Assembly: GCA_964495075.1 (NCBI GenBank)
Contig: CAZBUJ010000017.1
Span: forward strand, 12,192 to 76,191
DNA length: 64,000 nucleotides
Reading direction: 5' to 3'
Source: JAFGJQ01 sp964495075
GTDB taxonomy: Bacteria; Planctomycetota; Phycisphaerae; UBA1845
Shown one piece after another: positions 45,548 through 53,364 of this stretch; within the stretch, counting starts at the first letter, position 1; every line of letters begins with the position of its first letter. The translations under genes and the position numbers were made by a program. The notes beneath the pieces are model-generated. The model saw nothing but the letters and a program-made list of their open reading frames with translations, ran no database searches and was not told the DNA's origin.

Positions 45548-46192
45548 CTCGAATCTCCCCATAGGGCTGTGCGGTTACGGATTCACTCGAACTCATCGCG
45601 TCGTTTGGCACGCCGGTGGTTCTCGCCGTCGTGGGCGGACTGATCGCGACTGGCTGGACGCGGTGATCGGCCCGCCTGCACGGACGAGTCGACAGCCCCC
45701 CTTATGATACTCGATGATCGCGCCAAGATCGATGAACGATCAGCGCGATAGAGACCTTGCGAGCAGGCGGCGTCCTCGGCTGCCCTCACCGCTCAGCTTC
45801 TACACGGTAGGGAACAGGCGCGAATGTGGTACGAAGCGAGTGCTGCGGACCAAGGGCCGCCACCGTTCCGAAAACAGCGACGAGCAGGTTCGTATCGAGC
45901 CCGCGGGACTGGCGGGGGCGTTCGTCAAGGACATCTCCCTGCCGGTCACCGACAAGCGAGTGGGCGGCGAGACCCGGCGCCCGATCACCGCATTCGGTTG
46001 CCATGCCACCTTGGAAGACATCATCCAGGTCAATGACGATGCGGCTGCGGAGGGCGTTCTCGACCTGAAGTAGGAGGGCGAGGGGAGGGTCGGTGGCCGT
46101 CCGAGCTTCAAGACCGTGCGCAACCTGCCCTGCGGTGTCTGGCGGACGCTGACGCGCATCGAGACGCACACGTGGCACGCTGGCTGTCCCCC
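45548..46192. other. Intergenic, with one unassigned coding-like stretch
   Basis: 645 bases between ALDH and KDPG aldolase. On the plus strand a frame reading KDISLPVTDKRVGG and HATLEDIIQVNDDAAAEG stops at 46071-46073, and another reads KTVRNLPCGVWRTLTRIETH about 46110-46170. Neither has a ribosome-binding site or a recognised family, and both oppose the flanking genes. They may be remnants of a lost gene or chance frames. Confidence 0.35.
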
Positions 46193-46834
46193 TCATCCCC
46201 CTGGGACCGAGCTCACCAGGGCGACGGCCTCGCGTACTCGTTTCGCGATTTCGCCGAAGTTGCGCTCGGTGAGCAGGCGCGGCGGGACCATCCACGTGCC
46301 GGCTACGGCCAGAACGGAATCAAGCCGCAGGTAGTCGAGCGCGTTGGTGGCGTTCACCCCGCCCGTCGGGACGAATCGCACGTGTGGAAACGGTGGGTGC
46401 AGCGCCGCGACGGCCTGCGTCCCGCCGAGCGGCTCGGCCGGAAAGAACTTCACCACGTCGAGCCCGAGATCCAGGGCCGCCATTATGTCGGTGGCTGTTG
46501 CAACCCCAGGGAGTAACGGCACGCCCTGATCGCGACAATACGTCCCGACCCGCGGGCTCAATCCGGGCGTCACGATGAATCGGGCGCCCGCGTCGGTGAC
46601 GTGTGCCGCCTGCTCGATGCTGAGCACGGTGCCCGCGCCCACGAGCAGTTCCGGATGCTCGGCCAGCCGGCGAATCGTCGAGATGGCGGCATCGGATCGC
46701 AACGCGACTTCCACGCACGGCAGGCCGCCGGCCAGTAAGGCGTCGGCGAGGACGTGCCCATCGTCGGCCCGAGCCGGCGTGACGACCGGCACCAAACGGT
46801 GCCGGGCAATCGCGGACAGCCAATCGTCTGGCAT
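46193..46834 (-). CDS. eda: 2-keto-3-deoxy-6-phosphogluconate (KDPG/KHG) aldolase
   Basis: 213 aa, the usual length. Cleaves KDPG to pyruvate and glyceraldehyde-3-phosphate, the last step of the Entner-Doudoroff and uronate pathways. The Schiff-base Lys129 lies in DVVKFFPAEPLGG, Glu42 in CVEVALRS, with LVGAGTVLSIEQA, FIVTPGLSP, LPGVATATDIMAA and VPTGGVNATN at their family positions. ATG 46834 is preceded by GAGGAG about ten bases away. It pairs logically with UxaE at 16.5-18.1 kb, which feeds the same route, although no KDG kinase gene is in this window. Confidence 0.92.
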   Translation of the reverse strand: MPDDWLSAIARHRLVPVVTPARADDGHVLADALLAGGLPCVEVALRSDAAISTIRRLAEHPELLVGAGTVLSIEQAAHVTDAGARFIVTPGLSPRVGTYCRDQGVPLLPGVATATDIMAALDLGLDVVKFFPAEPLGGTQAVAALHPPFPHVRFVPTGGVNATNALDYLRLDSVLAVAGTWMVPPRLLTERNFGEIAKRVREAVALVSSVPGG

Positions 46835-47566
46835 CGACGGTGGTCTCCTCGTTGGAGAGTGATCCGACGCAGCACGCCGGGAATCGACTGCGAGCGCCGC
46901 GGCGGCTCGCCCGCCTTGTTCCGGAACAAGTGACGGAAGCGACCAGGGCCCGTGTTGTCCAGCCGCCCGGTGGAACACATTGTAGGCACACCGGCCGGTC
47001 CGTCCAGATTGGTCGCAGCCATCACCACACTGCCCATCGACGGGGCATTCTGACATGATGCGGCCCGGAGGTTGGGTGCGTCATGGTGAAACCATCTGAG
47101 TCCCGCGCACCGCACTGGTACTCCCTCGGGCGCGGTTGCATCATCGATGGCTTGCCGGTCGAACGGCGCCCGATGGGCTGTACGGCCGGCACACGGCCGT
47201 CCGGAACCGATCACGCCTGATCAGCGCGATCGCGAGCGGCGTGACGGTCGTCGTGTGCGGCATGGTCCACAGCGCGGTTCGAGGCGTCCAGTCCGGCCCA
47301 CAAAAGGCAGGAAGGAGTGCCCGCGCCCCACTCTTCCTAACCCTTTTTCGGCATCGGCGAGTATACGAGACCGCCCGCCGCGCCCGGTCAACTCGTAACG
47401 CTCTTATTTGAGGGCGTCGCAGCGTGAAGACCCAGGTCATCGGCCTGTCCGCAAGGGCGCCGTCGATTCAGCGTAGCGACGGCGGGCATCGCGACAGCGA
47501 AAGCCGGACGGAGGCGCGTCCGCCCGGCTGGGGTTGATGGGTCGATGATTGCAGCTTCAACCAGAC
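46835..47566. other. 732-bp intergenic region
   Basis: No recognised gene or RNA. A small frame, ATG 47083 to TGA 47220 (45 aa), has GGAGG eleven bases upstream, but its sequence (MVKPSESRAPHWYSLGRG...) matches nothing known and could be chance. The remainder looks non-coding. Confidence 0.4.
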
Positions 47567-48409
47567 CTAGCGTCGACGACGGAAGCCGAACAGACCGGCC
47601 GCCCCGAGAAGCGCCAGCGTCGACGGTTCCGGCGTGGTCAGTGCGACAAGGCCACTTACACCCGTGTCGCCGAGATCAACGGCCGCGGCGCTCGACGGAT
47701 CGATGCGGAGCAAGTGCCCAGGGGGGACCGCGGCGCTGCCAAAGGCCGCGGGACATGAGTAGAGCTCCCCGTCAGCCCCAAACTCGAGGGCCGTCAGGTT
47801 GCCGGCGTCCACCCCGTCGACCGTAACCATCCCGACCGAAGTCGCGGTGCCCGACCCGAGCGAGACGGTGAACAACTCGCCTCCTGAGCCACCGGCCGAA
47901 ATCGCGTACATCTCTCCGCTGGCCGCCTCATAGGCAAGACCGCCAAACGGCGAACCCACCCCCGTCGCTCCGATCACGGAGATCGAACCGCTGCCCAGAT
48001 CGATGGTCGAGAGATAGGTGGGGCCCCCGCCTCCCGTGGTCAGGCCGGCGTACAGCGTGTCACCCACGAATTCCATCGACGTAATAACGTTCCCTTCGCC
48101 CGGGAAGGTCATCGTCAACGTGTCGGTGATCGCGCCCGTACCGGGATCGATCAGGTGCAGGAAGGTGTTGTCGCTCGTGTCTGAGCCGTAGATGGTCCCG
48201 ACGCCGTCGTACTCAATCTCGGCAACCATGACCGGGTGGCCGCCGCCGATGAAGGTAGCGCTGGGCGGCATCGCCGCATCGATGGTCCAGAGGTTTTCCC
48301 CGAGTGTATCCCATCCGTACAACGTCGTGTCGGCCTCAGCAGGCGCGCACAGCAGCAGCGTCACCGCCAAGACCCCAAGCGCAACTGCCGTCCTCCGGAG
48401 AGTAGCCAT
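47567..48409 (-). CDS. PEP-CTERM exported protein with propeller-like body
   Basis: 280 aa. ATG 48409 is preceded by GGAGGTGGAGT and opens a signal peptide ending PAEA (~residue 27). The body has repeated Asp/Gly-rich strands (TLYGWDTLGENLW, GTIYGSDTSDNTFLHLIDPGTG, YLSTIDLGSGSISVIG, LFTVSLGSGTATSVG) at ~40-50-aa spacing, compatible with a beta-propeller. The tail is a PEP-CTERM sorting signal: TTPEPSTLALLGAAGLFGF followed by RRRR. Exported and probably retained in the extracellular matrix by exosortase processing. Function unknown. Confidence 0.9.
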   Translation of the reverse strand: MATLRRTAVALGVLAVTLLLCAPAEADTTLYGWDTLGENLWTIDAAMPPSATFIGGGHPVMVAEIEYDGVGTIYGSDTSDNTFLHLIDPGTGAITDTLTMTFPGEGNVITSMEFVGDTLYAGLTTGGGGPTYLSTIDLGSGSISVIGATGVGSPFGGLAYEAASGEMYAISAGGSGGELFTVSLGSGTATSVGMVTVDGVDAGNLTALEFGADGELYSCPAAFGSAAVPPGHLLRIDPSSAAAVDLGDTGVSGLVALTTPEPSTLALLGAAGLFGFRRRR

Positions 48410-49047
48410 ACTCCACCTCCGAGAGAGATCAAGAAAGCCCACTTGCGTCGTAATGAAACGCCGGTTTGATCGACCCTATCCGACCCGAAGAAAAAGAGAG
48501 AGTTTGCCCGCAAGCACGCTCTCTCCTTCCACGTACAGCAACATTACCTCCCAGGCCGGGCCCGGTCAATTCGTAACCGCACCACGCGGACACCACGGCG
48601 TGCGACAGGCCCGTGTTCTTCAAACCGCAAAAGCCTGTTAAGCACTGCTGTACTGGAAGGGCGATTGTACGTGGTGTCTAAGGACCGGCGTTGGGGAAGT
48701 CGCGCCGCCACGGCGATGGTGCCTACGGGCTGTCACGAATACAAGGCGCTCCGTCTGCCGCAAGGCTACTGACCGTAGCGTCCGGTCGCTTCAACGAGCC
48801 TGGCGACGGCGCCATGGACCAGTTACGTTCAACAACACCTAACCCCGGGTGGTGCAGAGTCACTTGAATCGACGCCGTCTCGCCTTTCGCTTTCCATATG
48901 GATATAATTTCCATTCGGATACAAACTGGCCGAACCGAACGAGCACCAACGCCACCGCACGACGCCGATGCGTTCGAAGGCGATGTATCGCACCGTTGGT
49001 GGACGCACGATGGCGTTCTTGCCGTCGCACGACGATGGAGGTGTAGG
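48410..49047. other. 638-bp divergent intergenic region
   Basis: Separates the minus-strand PEP-CTERM gene from the plus-strand lipoprotein gene. No gene or RNA recognised. It contains the promoter-like element at 48891-48914 described separately. Confidence 0.5.
48891..48914 (+). promoter_or_regulatory. Promoter/operator of the TPR-CsgG lipoprotein gene
   Basis: A perfect TATAAT -10 (48903-48908) is flanked by symmetry: the palindrome TCCATATGGA (48893-48902) directly upstream, and TTTCCAT repeated at 48891-48897 and 48908-48914, 17 bases apart. No good -35 hexamer is seen at the expected place. The arrangement suggests a regulator bound across the -10. The start codon is ~130 bases downstream at 49048. 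Confidence 0.4.
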
Positions 49048-51771
49048 ATGATTGCCGTTCGCTTCCTCTGCGCCGTTCGGACGCAGCCGTCGGCGTACCT
49101 CCCCACCGCGGGTCGAACCGCCGGCCTGCTGCTGCTGACGCTGTGGTTGCCGACCGGATGCGTCGGCCGCGAGGCCTACGACCGCGGGTGTGAGTTCGCC
49201 GAGAACGGGGAGTTCGACGCCGCCGTGAGCGCCTTCCGCGACGCCCACGACGCCGCACCGAAAAACGATGAGTACTACGACGCCTGGATTGGCGCCACCG
49301 AGCAGGCCATCGCGTGGCACCGGGACGAGGCGACGAACCGCTTCAACGAGCGCATGCTGGGACCGGCCCGGGCCCACATCGACAAAGCGATCAGCTATGG
49401 CGACGCGGACGGAAGACCCGTGCCGGGCGAGCCCATCGCCGGGTGTCGAACCGTGTGCGGTCTGCCCGAGGGACTCCCCGCCCACCCGCATTCGCTGTGC
49501 GGGGTGATCGAAGTCAACCAGAAGGAGTTGACGGATCTGCGCCGCCTGATCCTGCGGGCCCTTGCCGCAGCCGAGGCGCGGGCCGACGCGGGCGAATCGC
49601 ACATCCGCAATGGGGCATGGGATGAGGCGGTCGTGGCCCTGCAGGAGGCGACCGAACTCGATCGGAGTTCGGCCCGGGCACCGATGCTGCTCCGCGAGGC
49701 GATCGCCGGCGCGGTGCCGTACCATCTCTCGCTCGCCGATCACCACCTTGCCACCCAGGCCTGGGACGACTGCCGCAGCGAATGTTCCATCGTCTTGTCG
49801 TACCGCCCGGAGGACCCCGAGGCCCAGCTCCGGTTGGACGCCGCCGACGATCGTCAGCGGGCACGAACGCTCCAGCAACAGGCGGCCCGGCTTGCGGCCG
49901 ACGAGGAGTACCTCAGTGCCGTGGACACCCTGGAACGGGCACGGAAACTGTGGCCTGAGGACCGCGCCATTGCTGTGTCACTACGCAGCACTAAGGACCT
50001 GACCGCGGACGCGCTGCTGACTGAGGCGCGGGGATGCGTGGACGGCGGTGAGTACCAGGCCGCACTCGAACTGGTGGACCGGGCGGAAGCACTGGTCCCG
50101 GACAAGCCGGGCCTGGCGGCCGCCCGGGACGACGCCGAGTCACGCTGGGCCGATGCCTTGCTCCGGCAGGCGGACGGTTACCTGGCCCGCGGGCAGAACG
50201 AGCTGGCGTGGACGTTTGCCCTGCATGCGGCCGGGATCAGCGATGCGCACGTCGAGACGCGGCGGACGATCGATCGCTGTGCCGACTCGGTGCGAGCGGA
50301 ACTTGATTGCGCCATCGCGATTCTGCCGGACTCGAAGGGCGGTGCCCACTCACAGGAAACCGTTCGCGCCTGCGCCATGATGACCAACGCCCTCAGCGAG
50401 ATCGCACCGCCGCACCTGCGTATCGTGGAGCGATCGAACCTGAGCGACATCCTCGCCGAGCAGGACCTGGCCGCGGCAGGGGTGCTGGATCCCGGCGCAC
50501 TCGAGCGACTGGCCGCCCGGCTGCGAAACGCCGATTTGCTCCTGTTGGTGTCGACGGCAAGTCGCAACAGCGACACCAAGGAAAGCGAGCGCTGGGCCTC
50601 GGTGACCCAGGTCACGGGCACCAAGCTCGTTCGTAATCCCGATTACGCCGCCGCCCAAGCGGCCCTGGACCGCGCCATCGTGGAGCTGGACGAAGCGCAT
50701 GCAGCCGGAGGCGACCTGAAGGTGCTCCGCGGCGTCCTCGGCGCCTTTCCCAATAAGGGCAACCGGTACGTGGACGCGACCGTCCGCGGCATGCAAGACG
50801 CGGCGATCCAGCAGGCGGAGCAACGATACAACACCGCGCTGGTGCGACTTCGGCACACGCCCGAGCTCAAAGAAGTGCCCAACAAACAGGAGTACCGGTA
50901 CCCGGTGTGCCAGATCACGCGGCGGGCAACTGTCACGGCCGCCGTACGGCTGGTCGACGTGGCGACCGGGCAGGTCCTCTGGGTCGAGGACCGGCTGACG
51001 AATACGGTCGAGCGGAGCGACACCTACGTCAAGCCCGATCCGCAACGCGGCATCACCGGCAAACGGGCGTTCCTCCCCGGCGCCGAGCAATTGTACGCGG
51101 AGGCGGTCGAAGGACTCGAAGCCCAGATTGCCGAAGCGGCGCGGGCGCTCTTGAATCGCCGGGGCGAAGCGTACCTCGCCCGGGCCCGGCGGGCGGCCAG
51201 CCGGGACGCGGCCACCGAATTGTTCGTGCAATATCTGTTTGATCCTGGGCCCGAGCCCGCCGCCGAGTCTGTCAACGAAGCGCTGGCCGCCATTGTCGAT
51301 GGCGATCTCGACGCGGCGCGGCGCGAGCGGTGCAAGCAATACGCGCTCGCCCGACTCGAATTGACGCCGCGGGCCGCCAAGCTCACCAAGCAGGAAACGC
51401 GTGACCTGCCGCTCCCGCCGATGACGCAGGGCACGGTTGCGCCCACGCCGGCCGAGGAGATCGTCGCCCGGGCCGAACCCGCGCCCGCTCCGGTCGCCCC
51501 GCCGCGCTGTGTGCAGCTCGTTCTGTTCGACAAGCGAAACCGCGACAAGGCCAACGCGTTCGGACTGGTGTTCGACGTCGATGACGTGACGAACGACGGG
51601 GTCGACCTGCGGGTCAGCCGTCCTGGTACGAAGGGCCCGAAGTTCGTGGACCTGCTCGCCGGGGGTGTGTTCGACGCGCACCACGTGCGCGGCCGCGTCG
51701 TCGAAATCGACCCCGACGATGAGCGGGCGGTCATCGAAGTTCGGCCCGCGCCCGCGGCGCCCGGACGGTAG
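49048..51771 (+). CDS. Lipoprotein with TPR array and CsgG-like domain
   Basis: 907 aa; ATG 49048 follows GGAGGTGTAGG. Lipobox LPTGC puts lipidation at Cys38 after a hydrophobic stretch. Residues ~39-400 are TPR-like helices (EAYDRGCEFAENGEFDAAVSAF, AETHIRNGAWDEAVVALQEA, ADEEYLSAVDTLERARKLW, GGEYQAALELVDRAE). Residues ~425-690 resemble CsgG: PPHLRIVERSNLSDILAEQDLA, LRNADLLLLVS, then TAAVRLVDVATGQVLWVEDRL. CsgG forms the outer-membrane curli secretion pore. The C-terminal ~200 aa are unassigned. Possibly a cell-surface secretion or envelope-assembly protein. A relation to the neighbouring PEP-CTERM gene is only positional. Confidence 0.78.
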   Translation: MIAVRFLCAVRTQPSAYLPTAGRTAGLLLLTLWLPTGCVGREAYDRGCEFAENGEFDAAVSAFRDAHDAAPKNDEYYDAWIGATEQAIAWHRDEATNRFNERMLGPARAHIDKAISYGDADGRPVPGEPIAGCRTVCGLPEGLPAHPHSLCGVIEVNQKELTDLRRLILRALAAAEARADAGESHIRNGAWDEAVVALQEATELDRSSARAPMLLREAIAGAVPYHLSLADHHLATQAWDDCRSECSIVLSYRPEDPEAQLRLDAADDRQRARTLQQQAARLAADEEYLSAVDTLERARKLWPEDRAIAVSLRSTKDLTADALLTEARGCVDGGEYQAALELVDRAEALVPDKPGLAAARDDAESRWADALLRQADGYLARGQNELAWTFALHAAGISDAHVETRRTIDRCADSVRAELDCAIAILPDSKGGAHSQETVRACAMMTNALSEIAPPHLRIVERSNLSDILAEQDLAAAGVLDPGALERLAARLRNADLLLLVSTASRNSDTKESERWASVTQVTGTKLVRNPDYAAAQAALDRAIVELDEAHAAGGDLKVLRGVLGAFPNKGNRYVDATVRGMQDAAIQQAEQRYNTALVRLRHTPELKEVPNKQEYRYPVCQITRRATVTAAVRLVDVATGQVLWVEDRLTNTVERSDTYVKPDPQRGITGKRAFLPGAEQLYAEAVEGLEAQIAEAARALLNRRGEAYLARARRAASRDAATELFVQYLFDPGPEPAAESVNEALAAIVDGDLDAARRERCKQYALARLELTPRAAKLTKQETRDLPLPPMTQGTVAPTPAEEIVARAEPAPAPVAPPRCVQLVLFDKRNRDKANAFGLVFDVDDVTNDGVDLRVSRPGTKGPKFVDLLAGGVFDAHHVRGRVVEIDPDDERAVIEVRPAPAAPGR

Positions 51772-51931
51772 ATGGCCGCGCCCCGTTGACCGGTCCCTCC
51801 ACGGCGTCGCGTGGGGAACCGGCCAGCAGGCAAGCGCGCCCGAGTCATCCCGTCCGGCCGCCGGGACCGCGGGCACCACCGTCAATCTGCGCCTCCGTCC
51901 GCACATATGCTGTGCAGTGACGCTGCGGTGA

Positions 51932-53074
51932 TCACGGCACCCAGGCGAGACCGAAGGGATTCGCGCCCGTGGTGACCTCGCCGATCAGGACCGGCACCGG
52001 ATCTCTCCACGATGCTCGATATATCGACACCTTGTCATTCGGCCCGGAGTGCGTGACGTAGAGCTTTCGGCCGTCCGGCGTGATGGCAATGTTGTGCGGC
52101 ACGCTGTACGGCGCATCGACCGGCTCGCCCACGATTTCGTTCGTGCTCGTGTCGATGGTCCAGAGCGCGTCTTCCCCGCCGCCGGGCAGGTTCGTCGTGT
52201 AGAATGTGCGTCCGCTCAGCGTCATGCCGGCCCCGTGGGCCCCCGGCACGTCGAGCACGTCAACCGTGTCCAGGGTACGACGATCCAGGATATACACGGC
52301 GTTGGAGTTCTGGCAGGGCACGTAGAGCAACCGGTTGCGCCAGGTGACGGAAAGGTGCGGGTCCTTGCCGACCGCCGCTCGGCCCGTCTCCTCGAACGTG
52401 CGCGTCGAGTACTGCACCACGTAATCGTTCGGCCCGTCGAGCCCGAGGACGGTGACGTAGGCGAACAGCCCGGCCGGAGAGAGGATCACGTCGTGCGGCT
52501 TACCGCCCGCTTCCACCAGATCCGCCGGCGTCGGTACGGTCGTGATCTCTTCAAGGCTACGCATGTCGATCACGGTGCTGGTGTTGTCGATATCATTGTT
52601 GACCCAGAGTTGCTTATTGAAGAGGTTGCCCCACATATGGAACACGCCGTTTCCCGCCGGCACCATGCCATCGACTTCGAGCGTCCGTGCGTTGTATGCC
52701 ACCACCCGGCTGTTCCCTCGATCGCCGACGAAGAACCGATTACGGACCGGCGTGTAGTAGACGTACATCGGTTCGGGCGGGTTGTCGCCCCCCGGTAGCT
52801 CGAGCGTCTCGATGACCTCGTCGTGACGGGTGTCGATCACCGACAGCGTTCCCGACCCGCGGTCGGCGACCACGATCTTCCCACGACGGCCGTGACCGAT
52901 GCCGCTTGCTTCCCATTCCGCCGCGGCCGGTCGAGCCGCCAACTCGAATGGGTCGCGATCACTGGCACACGCTTCGCATTCCGCCGCGGCCGGCGCCGCC
53001 GCCACCAACGCGCACGCCGCGCCTAAGACAAATCGTGTCCAACTGAACAGGTTGCCCAGATTTCCGTTTCGCAT
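51932..53074 (-). CDS. Exported YncE-like beta-propeller protein
   Basis: 380 aa. ATG 53074 has AGGAGGAT seven bases upstream and opens a signal peptide ending AAAAE (~residue 33). The body consists of about seven repeats typical of YncE/40-residue propellers: GKIVVADRGSGTLSVIDTRHD, NRFFVGDRGNSRVVAYNARTLE, KQLWVNNDIDNTSTVIDM, LLYVPCQNSNAVYILDRRTLD, RKLYVTHSGPNDKVSIYR. No enzyme motif; probably periplasmic binding. A short repeat lies just after the signal peptide (see findings). Confidence 0.85.
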   Translation of the reverse strand: MRNGNLGNLFSWTRFVLGAACALVAAAPAAAECEACASDRDPFELAARPAAAEWEASGIGHGRRGKIVVADRGSGTLSVIDTRHDEVIETLELPGGDNPPEPMYVYYTPVRNRFFVGDRGNSRVVAYNARTLEVDGMVPAGNGVFHMWGNLFNKQLWVNNDIDNTSTVIDMRSLEEITTVPTPADLVEAGGKPHDVILSPAGLFAYVTVLGLDGPNDYVVQYSTRTFEETGRAAVGKDPHLSVTWRNRLLYVPCQNSNAVYILDRRTLDTVDVLDVPGAHGAGMTLSGRTFYTTNLPGGGEDALWTIDTSTNEIVGEPVDAPYSVPHNIAITPDGRKLYVTHSGPNDKVSIYRASWRDPVPVLIGEVTTGANPFGLAWVP

Positions 53075-53364
53075 GGTTGTATCCTCCTCTTGATAAACAG
53101 TGACTCGGCTCACCACGCCCATCGCGTCGCCTCAACCGATTGGCGACGTGCCTACCGATGGCGCGGGAGCAAATTGACGGCGGTAACCCCACCATGTAGT
53201 CGCGACGACGACGCGAGCCTTGCAAACAATGGCGGGATTATTCGCAGAAACTGCGATACCGCTTGATGTGTCGTCGGATGAGCGCGTCGGCAACGACCGC
53301 GTCGCGCGAATCTAAGCGCCGGCGACGGCGGGAGCCGGCGACGCGACGAAACCGGCTGCGCCGG

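Noticed and set aside
44156..45643. 495-aa open frame opposite the aldehyde dehydrogenase
   Set aside because: Shadow of the ALDH gene; composition (Arg/Val/His-rich) is that of antisense GC-rich DNA.
47379..48575. Similar 17-base strings CCCGGTCAAYTCGTAAC on both sides of the PEP-CTERM gene
   Set aside because: A 17-mer pair with one mismatch is expected by chance in 64 kb, and no mobile-element gene or other repeat supports attachment sites.
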